A stretch of 34,747 bases of DNA from Richelia sp. CSU_2_1 (GTDB lineage Bacteria > Cyanobacteriota > Cyanobacteriia > Cyanobacteriales > Microcoleaceae). Under the pieces are notes generated by a model. That model was not told the origin of the DNA. It did no database searches and was given only the letters and a program-made list of their open reading frames with translations. The stretch's first letter is position 1. Every line of letters begins with the position of its first letter. The DNA is taken from NCBI GenBank assembly GCA_012034575.1, contig JAAUPF010000060.1, positions 1 to 34,747 of the forward strand. Direction: 5' to 3'. A program made the position numbers and the translations under genes. Shown one piece after another: positions 8,857 through 18,500 of this stretch.

Positions 8857-10089
8857 ATGAACCCCTCCGAAATTTGGCTATTATTGGCCCCACCTGTAGT
8901 GGGAGGAATTATCGGCTATTTTACTAACGATATAGCGATCAAAATGCTGTTTCGCCCCTACCGAGCTATTTATATTAAAGGGCGAAAGTTGCCGTTCACT
9001 CCCGGCTTGATCCCCCGCAACCAAGAGCGACTGGCAAAGCGAATTTCTGACACGATTATGGGTTCGCTGCTGACACCGGAGGAACTGCAAAACTTGGCGC
9101 GCCGCCTGTTACAAACCGAGCGAGTGCAGTCGGTAATTCTCTGGCTGTTGCAGTTGGCGCTGGATCAAGTGAAAGCAGATGCCGAGCAAAAAACTGCTAA
9201 AATTCTTGCTAATATTTTGCGAGATTTGCTCGGGGAATCGGTGCCGCGAATTCTTAAAGTTTTAGCCCGCCGGGAAGATTTTTTAGAAGCTCAATTAAAT
9301 CAAATTTTCGACCAAGTTTTGCTAGAAATTCAGTTAACAGAAGCTCAGGCGGCTCAGCTTGCAGATTGGCTGTTGCAGGTAGTAATACCGCCGGAAGTGC
9401 TGCGGCAAACGTTGATTGACTTTTTGACCGATCGCAATATTTCAATTATCGATGAAGGATTTCGCGAAAAAACGAGCGGCACCTATTGGGTAGTAGCAAA
9501 TTTGTTCGGTTTGCGCAATACTTTAACTCGCTTGCGGACTTTTTGTCTCGACGATAAAGAAGCAACAAATCAGCGTTTGGCAGAGTTAATTGTTTCTTTG
9601 GGAATTCGCGGGCGAATTCAAGAGTGGCTGCAAAATTTGTCGATGCAAAATTTACCGGTTTCGACAGTGCGGCAGTTGCGCAAAACAATGCGCGATAGCG
9701 TTCGCAACTACGTTCAACAGCGGGGAACAGACGTACTCCAAGGGTTGAGCAAGTCTATTGATTGGGAAAATATTTCGCATTTGATTTTGACTCGATTGCA
9801 GTCTTCAGCGGTGATGAATGCTTCGCTGGCAATGGTGAGTAAAGAATTGGCTTTAGTTTTAGAGCGGTATTTGGAACGGGATTTAGAAAATATTGTGGCT
9901 CAGGCGATTCCTATTTTAAATATCGATCGGGTGATTATCGATCGAGTTAAAGGTACTTCTCCTGAAGATTTGGAATTAGCAATTCAGGGAATTGTGAAAA
10001 GCGAGTTGCAGGGAATTGTCAATTTAGGCGGAATTTTAGGTGTTTTGGTGGGCTGCTTGCAGACTGTCGTGCTGTTAATCCAGCGATGA
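8857..10089 (+). CDS. DUF445 family membrane protein
   Basis: A 410-residue protein of the DUF445 (YheB/YjiN-like) family. The N-terminus has the family membrane segment and signature: [20 protein letters not shown], then [20 protein letters not shown] and [20 protein letters not shown]. The middle is a long amphipathic helical region (about 70-380). A second membrane segment sits at the very C-terminus ([20 protein letters not shown]). The likely topology is a membrane-anchored helical hairpin; family function is unknown. I chose the ATG at 8857; a TTG lies one codon upstream. It follows menG on the same strand after 246 bp of repeats, so co-transcription is uncertain. It converges with the kinase-like gene, with 17 bp between the stops and no clear terminator. 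Confidence 0.88.
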   Translation: MNPSEIWLLLAPPVVGGIIGYFTNDIAIKMLFRPYRAIYIKGRKLPFTPGLIPRNQERLAKRISDTIMGSLLTPEELQNLARRLLQTERVQSVILWLLQLALDQVKADAEQKTAKILANILRDLLGESVPRILKVLARREDFLEAQLNQIFDQVLLEIQLTEAQAAQLADWLLQVVIPPEVLRQTLIDFLTDRNISIIDEGFREKTSGTYWVVANLFGLRNTLTRLRTFCLDDKEATNQRLAELIVSLGIRGRIQEWLQNLSMQNLPVSTVRQLRKTMRDSVRNYVQQRGTDVLQGLSKSIDWENISHLILTRLQSSAVMNASLAMVSKELALVLERYLERDLENIVAQAIPILNIDRVIIDRVKGTSPEDLELAIQGIVKSELQGIVNLGGILGVLVGCLQTVVLLIQR

Positions 10090-10106
10090 CAAGAGAATTT
10101 GAGTGG

Positions 10107-10808
10107 TTATTTTTGCTTGAATGGTAAAATTCGAGCAAGTTTAGCCCAGTTATGTAAAGCAGTCTTGAGCGAACCTGCAAATCGATAGCTTTTGCGGACA
10201 AAATCAAGGACAAAGTAAGGTATCCGCAACCGCAGGGGGTACAACAGGGGAAGGTAAAACCAGTAGTATGCTCTCTTAAGATTTTTCCACTTGGAGCAGG
10301 TTTCTTCATGGAGGAAGTCCGAGATATCGACGACAAGTCCCCTGCCTTCATACATCATCACATTGCGACCGTGAACGTCATGGGGATGGAGGTTGCGGGT
10401 GCGGGCATAGGCAAGTGCCGCATCGATGTCCCGGATGACTTGTTTTGGGATAGGTATGCCCTTGCAAATGCAGTCGTAGAGAGTCACTCCATGCAGCCGC
10501 TTCAAAACTAAGACACCCTCAAAAGCATCAAAACACTCGGAGAATGCAGGGTGAAAACCCAAGCGGCGGTAAACCTCCACCTCTTCCTCGAATCCGGGGC
10601 GCGAGGGCGCGTAAACCTTGACTGCAAACTCTGGGTAGTCGGGGTGGTAAACCACAGCAGCGTAGTTTCCCCTGCCTTGAAGCCGCCAAGGGCTGGGCAA
10701 ATAATCGATTCTCACCGGATCGTGGGGATTGACGCTGGAGATTTGCAATTGAGGAAGTAATTGTTGATGGATGCTCTCTACCAACAGATTTATCTGCGAT
10801 TTATCCAT
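10107..10808 (-). CDS. Small protein-kinase-like protein
   Basis: A 233-residue single-domain protein with a reduced kinase fold. The candidate ATP lysine is K64 in FAVKVYAP, followed by a helix-C-like EEEVEVYRRL. The catalytic loop is HPHDVHGRNV, with D144 and N149 in an HxD....N arrangement, and a metal-binding equivalent lies in LVVDISDF (D161 or D164) in place of DFG. The glycine-rich loop is short (LQGRGNYAAVVY). There are no membrane segments; the basic C-terminal stretch (KSYRFAGSLKTALHNWAKLA) may be helical. The domain resembles small RIO-, Kdo- or lipid-kinase-like proteins more than Hanks kinases; the substrate is unknown. The ATG at 10808 follows a run of STRR DNA, and a histidine kinase gene lies 73 bp upstream on the same strand. 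Confidence 0.7.
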   Translation of the reverse strand: MDKSQINLLVESIHQQLLPQLQISSVNPHDPVRIDYLPSPWRLQGRGNYAAVVYHPDYPEFAVKVYAPSRPGFEEEVEVYRRLGFHPAFSECFDAFEGVLVLKRLHGVTLYDCICKGIPIPKQVIRDIDAALAYARTRNLHPHDVHGRNVMMYEGRGLVVDISDFLHEETCSKWKNLKRAYYWFYLPLLYPLRLRIPYFVLDFVRKSYRFAGSLKTALHNWAKLARILPFKQK

Positions 10809-10820
10809 AATATATTAAGG

Positions 10821-10848
10821 GTAATTGGTAATTGGTAATTGGTAATTG
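10821..10848. repeat. GTAATTG heptamer array (4 copies)
   Basis: Four perfect tandem copies of GTAATTG lie between the kinase-like gene start and the end of the histidine kinase gene. They are the reverse-complement orientation of the CCAATTA array near 7800-7900. Confidence 0.9.
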
Positions 10849-10881
10849 CTCGATCTTATAGCTCACTGACCACCAGAATGG

Positions 10882-12993
10882 CTATAGCTTGGTTTTGGAG
10901 CGGGCGATCGGAATCTCGATCGCCATTTCAGTTCCTTCTCCTACTGCGGATATGCACTCCAACTTGCCGCCGTGTTTGTCCACCACAATTTGATAGCTAA
11001 CTGACAATCCCAATCCCGTACCTTGACCTACTGGTTTTGTCGTAAAAAAAGGATCGAAAATTTTTGACTTCACGGCACCATCTATTCCCGGCCCATTATC
11101 TTTAATACTGATTTTCACCCAGCCTGATTTTTGCATAGATGTAGTAATTATAATCTGACTGAAAGAGGGATTTTTAGGTTCGCTTGCAACATCTTTTGGT
11201 CGATTTTGCAAGGCATATATGGAATTACTAAAAATACTCATAAATACTTGGTTTAGTTGCCCCGCATAACATTCAACGAGGGGCAATTCTCCATAATTTT
11301 TAACAATCTCAATTTCATCAAAATTAGGTTTAGCTTTGATAGCGCTCTGTAAAATCAAGAGCGTGCTGTCAATTCCTTCGTGAATATTAACTGGTTTTAA
11401 ATCGGATTCATCTAAGCGGGAGAAATTGCGCAAACTCAGTACGATTTCACGAATGCGGTTGGTACCAGAGTGCATTGAAGACAAGATGCTCGGCAGATCC
11501 TCGTTGATAAACTCCAAATCGCTATCCTCAATTAAATCTTCAATTTCAGCAGGAGGCTGGGGGTATTTTTCTTGGTACAGATCGACTAACTTTAATAAGT
11601 TATGAGTGTAGGTACTAACGTGAGAAAGATTGGCGTGAATGAAATTGACTGGGTTATTAATTTCGTGAGCGACGCCTGCTACCATTTGACCGAGAGAAGA
11701 CATTTTCTCTGTTTGAATTAGTTGAGCCTGGGTTTGCTGCAAATCTTGCAGGGTTTGTTTGAGTTTTTGAGCTCGATGGTTAGCAACCTCTGCCAGTCTG
11801 TCTTTAAGTTGTAATGTTTGATGAAGCTCCGCTTCCGCCTGCTTGCGCTTAGTGATGTCAAAAATTACTCCGTCCAGCCAGAGAAGATCGCCGTTTTCAT
11901 TGAAGATGCCTTGACCTTTGTCTGATACCCATCTCAGGCTAGAATCGGCTCGAATGATGCGGTATTCTAGGATATAATTCTGTTTTTTAAATATTCTTTT
12001 GTCAATCATTCTTTTGACCATTACCGCGTCATCAGGATGAATAATTTTGTTAAAATTGCGTACTTTATTGTTAATAAAATCGCTAGCAGGATAGCCGGAA
12101 ATTTCGGAGATCCCATCGCTGACAAATTCGATTTTCCAGTCAGAATCCAATACTAATCGATAGACAGCACCTGTAATATTAGAAACCAAGGTTCTGAATC
12201 GTTTTTCGCTGGATTGCAGCACCTCTGTATCAGACTGAATGCGATCGACCATGTGATTAAAAGCAACTGCTATTTGAGCAATTTCGTCAGAACCTCCTAA
12301 TTGCGCCCGATCGCTCAATTCTCCCTTGCTAAAGTTGTTACTCGCTGTTACCAACCTAGCAGCGCGCGCCGTCAAGGTTTTCTCAAAAAATAACCAGACG
12401 ATCGTGCAAAATACAGCTAACGCAATGCTAGTTTCGATCGAGCGCTTTAAAGCATCTTCATAAGTTTGTTGCTTCACTGATAGCAGGTCGTATTCGAGCA
12501 AAAGAATGCCAATTCTCGAAGGGCGAATTTCTCCAGGCTTAGCGCCCAAAGGAATCGGATAAATCGCCCAGTTACTGTCTTTATTTTCAGCAAGTTTGAC
12601 TTCTCCCGACATGATTTCCCGCACTTGGGAAAATTCTGCAGGCAAATAGTTAGGTAATGAGATTTGGTCGATCGATCGATTCCGAAATTCGTAACGGGTT
12701 GCCACAATTACGCGGTTATTTTCATCAAAAAGTAATGCCATGCGAAGATGCGGATCGCTTCCCAGTTTGCTAATAGCGATTTCCACTTGCTCCACATCTC
12801 CTCTGCGGTAAAAATATTCCAGCATTCCTGAGATTTGATTTGCGGAAAACTTTAAATCACTAATGCCCTGTTCTTCTTGTCTGCGATAGGAAAGATACAC
12901 TTCTCTTTCAAATGAAAACAAACCCAAAAAACTCCCAAAAATCATCAGAATCGCGGGAATTGATAAACGTAACGGGAAAGGAAATCGCTTCAT
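10882..12993 (-). CDS. Membrane sensor histidine kinase (HAMP-PAS-HisKA-HATPase)
   Basis: A 703-residue inner-membrane sensor. TM1 lies at about residues 9-27 (LSIPAILMIFGSFLGLFSF), an extracytoplasmic sensor domain at about 28-185, and TM2 at about 188-206 (IETSIALAVFCTIVWLFF). A HAMP linker follows (ARAARLVTASNNFSKGELSD), then a PAS domain (about 265-390, with the PAC-like YRIIRADSSLRWV). A coiled coil leads to the phosphoacceptor helix with H443 in VAGVAHEINNPVNFIHANL. The ATPase domain has the N-box-like FMSIFSNSIYALQN, the G1 box DNGPGID and the G2 box GQGTGLGLSV. The ligand and partner regulator are unknown. The substrate-binding lipoprotein encoded 314 bp upstream on the same strand is a natural candidate partner. 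The ATG at 12993 gives a good N-terminal signal anchor. Confidence 0.92.
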   Translation of the reverse strand: MKRFPFPLRLSIPAILMIFGSFLGLFSFEREVYLSYRRQEEQGISDLKFSANQISGMLEYFYRRGDVEQVEIAISKLGSDPHLRMALLFDENNRVIVATRYEFRNRSIDQISLPNYLPAEFSQVREIMSGEVKLAENKDSNWAIYPIPLGAKPGEIRPSRIGILLLEYDLLSVKQQTYEDALKRSIETSIALAVFCTIVWLFFEKTLTARAARLVTASNNFSKGELSDRAQLGGSDEIAQIAVAFNHMVDRIQSDTEVLQSSEKRFRTLVSNITGAVYRLVLDSDWKIEFVSDGISEISGYPASDFINNKVRNFNKIIHPDDAVMVKRMIDKRIFKKQNYILEYRIIRADSSLRWVSDKGQGIFNENGDLLWLDGVIFDITKRKQAEAELHQTLQLKDRLAEVANHRAQKLKQTLQDLQQTQAQLIQTEKMSSLGQMVAGVAHEINNPVNFIHANLSHVSTYTHNLLKLVDLYQEKYPQPPAEIEDLIEDSDLEFINEDLPSILSSMHSGTNRIREIVLSLRNFSRLDESDLKPVNIHEGIDSTLLILQSAIKAKPNFDEIEIVKNYGELPLVECYAGQLNQVFMSIFSNSIYALQNRPKDVASEPKNPSFSQIIITTSMQKSGWVKISIKDNGPGIDGAVKSKIFDPFFTTKPVGQGTGLGLSVSYQIVVDKHGGKLECISAVGEGTEMAIEIPIARSKTKL

Positions 12994-13307
12994 AATTATA
13001 AGTCAGTTGACAGTTGACAGTCGATAGTTAATAATTGATAGTCAAGCGTTAATAGTCAAGCGTTAATAGTCGATCGTTAATAGTCGATCGTTAATAGTTG
13101 TCAATTGTCAATTGTCAGAAGGATGAATACCGACTCGGTAAGCTTTTGAGTCCTTCATGACTTGGGTTTAATTAGTTAGACTTACTTGATTTAGCACAGG
13201 ATTCTAAATTTAGTCTCTAGATTATGGATGCTAAATGCAACCCAAGAGGCGACAGCAGGTAGTCTATCTAACCCCGATTGTTTCATCGATACGCTAAAAT
13301 TGTATCT
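12994..13307. other. Intergenic region upstream of the sensor kinase
   Basis: 314 bp between two minus-strand genes. At 13003-13117 there are GTTGACA-like heptamers, tandem TAGTCAAGCGTTAA and TAGTCGATCGTTAA 14-mers, and GTCAATT heptamers. At 13118-13156 GAAGG and CCTTC arms, with inner ACTC/GAGT, could form an imperfect hairpin in the leader of the kinase mRNA. No gene was seen. Confidence 0.55.
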
Positions 13308-14282
13308 TCACAACTTCACTTTTTTAACCAACCTATCGTCCAACAAAGGAGCAGGATCTACAGCTTTTGGCAGTAATTTATTGTCTAACATCAATTGAGA
13401 CAATCGCGTGACGCTTTTCAACAATGAGGGGTCTGTTTTTCCTAGTAATTTTTGATTTTCTTGCAAGTTTAGACTTTTCAGCCCTTTTAAAGATTCTAGG
13501 AATTGTTCAGAAGTAACTCCTGTACGGGGAGCAATTCTGGCCGCAGCATCCTGGGGATTTTTATTTAAGTAATCCAGAGCGCGAAACCTACCTTCAACTA
13601 ATGCTTGCACTGTCTGAGGCTGTTTGTTAATTACATCTTCGCGCAGGATCAAAACATCAACAATTTCGCCAGCCATTTGCGAGCTATCAAACAGTGTTTT
13701 GGCACCGGCTGCTAGCAGTTTTGTTCGGGCTGCACCAAAAGTAACAACAGCATCTACCGTTCCTTTTTTAAAGGCTCGTTCGTGTTCGGATACTCCTAAA
13801 GAAATAATCTTGATATCTTTAGGTGACATACCTTGTTGTTCCAAGGCACGGGTGATGATGAATGCTCCTAATGCAGTAGATTCCACACCTACTGGTCTGC
13901 CTTTTAATGCTTTTAACTTTTTAATTTCTGGTTTGCCCAGAATTACATCTCCACCATTAGAGAAATCCATAACGACTACAATTCTTACGTCTGGATTTGT
14001 AGATGCCAATACCAAAGCTTGATCTATGGATATGCCCGCTCCTTCAATTTCTCCATTTCTATAGGCTCGTACCTCTTCTGTGCCTGAAGGGTAATCTACT
14101 AATCGAATGGGGGTATTATCGTAGTAGCCTAAACTGCGAGCCAAGTACAAAGTTTCATAGCCCGGCCACACATTAGCACCAATTCGCAAAGGGGGTTCGG
14201 CTTTGGTACAACTAGCTAAGACGATCGCGCCTAGGGTAAGGGCCGCAATCCCAACTGTCAAGCTGTGTTTGAGTTTCCGCAT
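13308..14282 (-). CDS. NMT1/SsuA-like periplasmic substrate-binding lipoprotein
   Basis: A 324-residue ABC-transporter-type substrate-binding protein. It has a lipoprotein signal (MRKLKHSLTVGIAALTLGAI then VLASC, lipobox cysteine C25), so it should be anchored on the periplasmic side. The mature part starts PPLRIGANVWPGYETLYLAR and shows the NMT1/SsuA pattern (SGTEEVRAYRNGEIEGAGI; GRPVGVESTALGAFIITRAL; DAVVTFGAAR). Relatives bind nitrate, taurine/sulfonates or thiamine precursors; the ligand here cannot be read. I chose the ATG at 14282 because it gives a classic signal; an in-frame ATG at 14330 adds 16 residues. No permease or ATPase genes are adjacent. A sensor kinase follows on the same strand, so a sensing rather than transport role is an inference. 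Confidence 0.88.
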   Translation of the reverse strand: MRKLKHSLTVGIAALTLGAIVLASCTKAEPPLRIGANVWPGYETLYLARSLGYYDNTPIRLVDYPSGTEEVRAYRNGEIEGAGISIDQALVLASTNPDVRIVVVMDFSNGGDVILGKPEIKKLKALKGRPVGVESTALGAFIITRALEQQGMSPKDIKIISLGVSEHERAFKKGTVDAVVTFGAARTKLLAAGAKTLFDSSQMAGEIVDVLILREDVINKQPQTVQALVEGRFRALDYLNKNPQDAAARIAPRTGVTSEQFLESLKGLKSLNLQENQKLLGKTDPSLLKSVTRLSQLMLDNKLLPKAVDPAPLLDDRLVKKVKL

Positions 14283-14364
14283 CAATTTTTTCCAAAAATT
14301 GATGTTGCAGATAGGAGAATTTCTCAACATATACTTATCTAGGATAGTGGTGATTCATGAGTAG

Positions 14365-14370
14365 ATTATA
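14365..14370 (-). promoter_or_regulatory. Candidate -10 box for the substrate-binding protein gene
   Basis: On the minus strand this reads TATAAT, a perfect consensus -10 hexamer, 35 bp upstream of the ATG at 14330 and 83 bp upstream of the ATG at 14282. The -35 region (TAAATT at 17-bp spacing) is weak, so the call rests mainly on the -10 hexamer. Confidence 0.4.
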
Positions 14371-14610
14371 CTCGGAATCAGGCACTGAATTTAAGGTAGC
14401 GCGAGCCAGTATTTACTAATAGTGAAGCAATCGTGACTTGCGCCAAAAAATTGCTTTCTGGGCAAAATCCTTTGTATCTTCGCTCGTCCCAATCGTTACT
14501 ATTATTCCCTCTGCCTTCTGCCTGTTGCCATAACGCGGATTTGGCATCGGCCCCAGCAATCTTAAAGCCTGCACCATCGCAATCGGTCAGAACTGGTTAC
14601 AATATAGGTG

Positions 14611-14638
14611 TTGACATATGAGGGTGGTTTGTGATACA
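14611..14638 (+). promoter_or_regulatory. Candidate sigma-70-type promoter upstream of a folded leader
   Basis: TTGACA (14611-14616) is a perfect -35 consensus. GATACA (14633-14638) lies 16 bp downstream and is a poor -10 match. If active, transcription would start near 14645, just before the inverted-repeat segment at 14654-14727. Confidence 0.3.
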
Positions 14639-14653
14639 GCGCCTGTGTTAGCG

Positions 14654-14727
14654 GGGTGAAAGGTACGACGATCGCGCCTGCAAGGCCACTTTCAATCTGG
14701 CTGGAGTGCGGGCCGCTGCATTCACCC
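14654..14727 (+). ncRNA. Candidate structured RNA or leader (unassigned)
   Basis: GGGTGAA (14654-14660) can pair with TTCACCC (14721-14727), closing a GC-rich 60-nt interior that also contains a small GCC-TGCAA-GGC hairpin (14676-14686). It is followed by CGAAAAAACC. It lies on the plus strand, about 230 bp upstream of the small secreted protein gene, and does not match any riboswitch I recognise. The closing stem is only 7 bp, so this is a tentative call. Confidence 0.2.
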
Positions 14728-14802
14728 GAAAAAACCTAAAAACAATGCTGTTTAAGAGTTTTCACCTAGTAAATACATAGTGGGAGAGTTTATTCTCTGT
14801 TT

Positions 14803-14869
14803 TGGTGATTGGTAATTGGTAATTGGTAATTGGTGATTGGTGATTGGTGATTGGTGATTGGTGATTGGT
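14803..14869. repeat. TTGGTGA/TTGGTAA heptamer array
   Basis: About nine tandem heptamers alternate between the TTGGTGA and TTGGTAA versions. The tract ends about 75 bp before the ribosome binding site of the small secreted protein gene. Confidence 0.9.
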
Positions 14870-14955
14870 AAACTGTTCGCGATCGGGGACGCTCGCACCA
14901 TCAACTATCAACTATCAACGATCGACTGTAATTTAGATTTTATAAGGAGCAAAGC

Positions 14956-15381
14956 ATGAGGACGATCGCAGCGCGGCGAGCTATCAGCGCCCTAGCAGTA
15001 ATGCCAATTCTGCTAATTGCAAATACAACGGAAACTTTGGCCAGTACGAACGCTCAGAAATCAGAACCGATGAAGAATGTTTCGGATGTTAACAGCGAGC
15101 TAGATTTTGATTTTGCGATACCGACATTGAGCGGTATGGAAGAAAGTGAGGATTGGGATGAACCTGATTTTTCAGAGAGTTTAGATACTTCACCTACTTT
15201 AAATATGCAGTTAACTGAATTTATCAATTCAAACATGAAAGTGGAAACAGACGATCGATGGCCGACTATTATTGATGAAAATATCGTCCTCGAAACTAGC
15301 GAACCACTGCCAACAATTTATATAAGTGCAGCGAGGGGTCAGTCAACTAGAGAATGCCGCATTTCTGGTATTTGCGAATAA
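14956..15381 (+). CDS. Small acidic secreted protein of unknown function
   Basis: A 141-residue protein I do not recognise. It starts with a clear Sec-type signal sequence (MRTIAARRAISALAVMPILL, then IANTTETLA, with a likely cleavage after about residue 29). The mature part is short, acidic and low in hydrophobic clusters (EESEDWDEPDFSESLDTSP; METDD-like segments). It has two cysteines near the end (TRECRISGICE), which could form a small disulfide loop. An AGGAG Shine-Dalgarno sequence sits 7 bp before the ATG, one of the best in the window, which supports expression. It precedes the large STAND-WD40 gene on the same strand with 155 bp of STRR DNA between them; a functional link is speculative. 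Confidence 0.75.
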   Translation: MRTIAARRAISALAVMPILLIANTTETLASTNAQKSEPMKNVSDVNSELDFDFAIPTLSGMEESEDWDEPDFSESLDTSPTLNMQLTEFINSNMKVETDDRWPTIIDENIVLETSEPLPTIYISAARGQSTRECRISGICE

Positions 15382-15536
15382 TACACTGAGAGAATTGGTA
15401 ATGGGCGAAGCGAAGCGGAGGGAATTGCTAATTGGTAATCGGTAATTGGTAATTGGTAATTGTCAACTATCGACTGTCAACTGTCAACTGTCAACTGTCA
15501 ACTGTCAACTGTCAACTGTCAACTATCAACTGTCAT
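15382..15536. repeat. STRR arrays leading into the STAND-WD40 gene
   Basis: After the stop of the small secreted protein there is a second exact copy of GGGCGAAGCGAAGCGGAGGG (15403-15422). TTGGTAA heptamers follow (about 15432-15465), then about ten copies of GTCAACT/CTGTCAA up to the ATG at 15537. One frame through this array is open (STVNCQL-type periodic peptide) and would add 28 residues to the next protein from a TTG at 15453. Confidence 0.9.
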
Positions 15537-18500
15537 ATGCTTGATTCGTACTGCCAGCCAAATACCGCAGCCGAGCAAAATGCAACTTCGCTGCAAACTC
15601 TTTCCCGAACTCTGAAATTGTCTCAAGGAGATTTTTCGTTAATTTTAGTTCGCTGCAATTACGGACATCTCCGAGAGCAAATTATCCAGCAATTGCGGGA
15701 AGATTGCGCTATTGAAATTCGAGAAATTTTTCTACCGACATCGGTGAAAACTCTTTACACGACGATCGAAACTGAGCTTGCGGGCAGCCAGCCGGAGGCT
15801 TTAATGGTATCGGGGTTAGAATCGGTAAATGCGATCGATCGAGTGCTAACTTCTACTAATTACGTTCGGGAAGAATTTCGCAATAATTTTCCTTTTCCGG
15901 TGGTGCTGTGGGTGACGGATAAAATCTTAAAAAAATTGATCCGTTTGGTAACAGATATCGAGAGTTGGACGACAACAATTGAATTTGTTCTCGCACCGGA
16001 AGAGTTGGTTGATTTTCTGGCAAAAAGTGCCGATCGCGTATTTTCTGCTATTTTAGAAAGCGGCAATTGGCATTTAACTAATTCTGCGATTCTCGGTGCC
16101 AATGCTTTAGCTGAAATCGAGGCGGCCCGCCAGGATTTGCACAATGCGGGCGTGAGGTTGGAACCTGCTATTGAAGCGAGTTTGCAATTTGTCAGCGGTC
16201 GGCAGGAATATGCCAGTCACCGCATCGATGCTGCGATCGCATTATATCACAAAAGTTTAAATTTCTGGAAGTATCAAGTAACAATTTTAGGTAACGATTC
16301 GACTGCATTTAGAGATTTGTTATTTACCGTTCACCCCGCACCAGTATTGCAGGGAATTCTGCTATTTAACATCGGGCTTTGCTACCGATTCCAAGGGGAA
16401 AAACACCGCACGGACAACCTTCCTTATTGGACGGAAGCTAAAAATTACTTTCAGCAATGTCTCGATATTTTAGAAAGTGCGGGACGGCAAGATTTAGCTG
16501 CTAAATTTATCAATCAATTGGGCGAGGTTTTGCAGCATTTAGAAGATTGGGATGCACTCTGGAGTTTGGCTGTAAAATCTCGGAGGTTACATGAAATGAT
16601 GGAAGATCCAACAGCAGTTAGTTTAGCTCAAGATTACGGTTTTTTGGCTCGGGTAGCTTTGGAGCAACAAAACTGGGAAGGGGCGAAAGAATGGGCGAAA
16701 GTCGCTCTAGATGTTCTCAATTCTCATGCAGGAGAAAACGGACGGGAAAAGCCTGTCAAGTCGCAGCATCAAGGATCGTATTTGTTAATTTTAGCAGCAG
16801 CTCAGAAGGAGTTGGGCGAGATAGAAGAGTCGATCGCGAATTTAGAAAGGGCGCGATCGGAAACTGAACCTTGCTACAATCCGCAACTGTATTTGCGGGT
16901 GTTGGAAATGCTGCGATCGCTCTATTTTGAACGGGGAGAATATCTTAAAGCTTTTCAATTAAAGCAAGATTATCGCTCGATCGAACATACCTATGGATTC
17001 CGAGCTTTTATTGGTGCTGGTAAGTTGCAACCGCACAGGGAAGCTGTCAATCCGGCTGCGGAAACTGTGGCATCTGCTGCCGCTATTGCTGATGAAATTG
17101 CCGCTTCGGGGAGGGAGGAAGATTTAAATAAATTGGTCGATCGCATGAACAGCACCCAACACAAATTGACGGTAATTTACGGTCAGTCTGGAGTCGGTAA
17201 AAGTTCGATTTTAACGGGCGGTTTGGTGCCTGCTATCAAACAGAGAAAGATCGAAACGCGGACAGTTTTGCCTGTTGTTTTGCAAGTGTACAATAACTGG
17301 CCGCGGGAAATGAGCAGGCAGCTATTTGTCAGGAAAGCGGAAATATTCGATCGGGCAATTTCCGAAGAAATGCCGGAATTTTCGGGAGATGATTTCCCCT
17401 TGGAATTGCGCGATATTTCGCAGCAGTTAGCGTCCGAAATGAACGGCAAACTCGCGGACAAAAAAGAGGAAACAGAACTGCGGGAGGCACCAGTTGAAGT
17501 AGTAGTAGAAAAACAGTCGATCGAATATGCAGAAATTATCCAACAACTGCAATTAAATTCCGAACATTTAGTAACAGTTCTGATTTTCGACCAATTTGAA
17601 GAATTCTTTTTTGTCTGGAAAGAACCCGCCGAACGGCAAATCTTCTTTGATTTCCTGCGAGAATGCTTGAATATCAAATACTTAAAAGTTATTATCTCTT
17701 TGCGGGAAGATTACCTGCACTACTTGCTGGAGTTTTCTCGGCCCAAGAAAAGCCAGCAACCAATTATCAACGATATTTTGGGCGACATTCTCAGCAAAGA
17801 TATTCTATTTTACTTGGGAAACTTTTCTCAGGGGGCTGCGCGATCGGTCATTCGTACATTAACCGAGCGATCGCAGTTTTATTTAGAACCGGAATTGATC
17901 GGCGAATTAGTCAGAGATTTAGCTGGAGAATTGGGAGAAGTTAGACCGATCGAACTGCAAGTTGTCGGCGCGCAACTGCAACAAGAGCAAATTACTACTT
18001 TAGCTCAATATCAGGAATTAGGCGACAATCCGAAACAAAAATTAGTCGAAAGATTTCTCGAAGAAGTCATCAAAGATTGCGGCCCGGAAAATGAAATAGC
18101 GGCGCGCCGAGTTTTGTACTTGCTGACAGATGAAGATGACATTCGCCCGCTCAAAACTCGCGCGGAATTGGCATCGGATTTAGCAACCTTTGAAGAAGCT
18201 GACAAACTCGATTTAGTATTGGAACTGTTAGTCAATTCCAGTTTGGTTTTTCGGTGGACGGAACTGCCGGCCGAACTTTACCAATTAGTTCACGACTATT
18301 TAGTTAGCTTCATCCACCAACAGCAGGAATTAGATACTAAAGCTGAATTTGAAGAATTGCGCAAACAGCACGAAATTAGCAAAGACGAACTCGAACAATT
18401 ACGCAAAGAAAAAGAGTTAAGTGCCCTGCTTTCAGAAGCTAGAGACAAGCAGCGTCAAGCAAAAGAAAAACAGCACGAAGCTGAAACTCAACTCTACCAA

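Larger units (their letters stand above)
14331..14955. other. Long divergent intergenic region
   Basis: 625 bp between the substrate-binding protein gene and the small secreted protein gene. It contains a -10-like box for the minus strand (14365-14370), CCTTCTGC-like repeats near 14510-14527, a -35/-10-like pair at 14611-14638, a candidate folded RNA segment (14654-14727) and an STRR array (14803-14869). A frame of about 60 codons at 14433-14621 has no protein-like character. Confidence 0.6.

Noticed and set aside
14433..14621. A 62-codon plus-strand frame in the long intergenic region
   Set aside because: Composition follows repeat-like CCTTCTGC DNA, there is no ribosome binding site and no recognisable pattern.
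14640..14730. A cobalamin-type riboswitch, because of a GCCACT string
   Set aside because: The other conserved boxes and stems of that class are absent, and the downstream gene is not a plausible target.
15453..15536. A 28-residue extension of the STAND-WD40 protein from a TTG
   Set aside because: The codons are STRR repeats (STVNCQL periodic peptide) and the ATG at 15537 starts the unique sequence.
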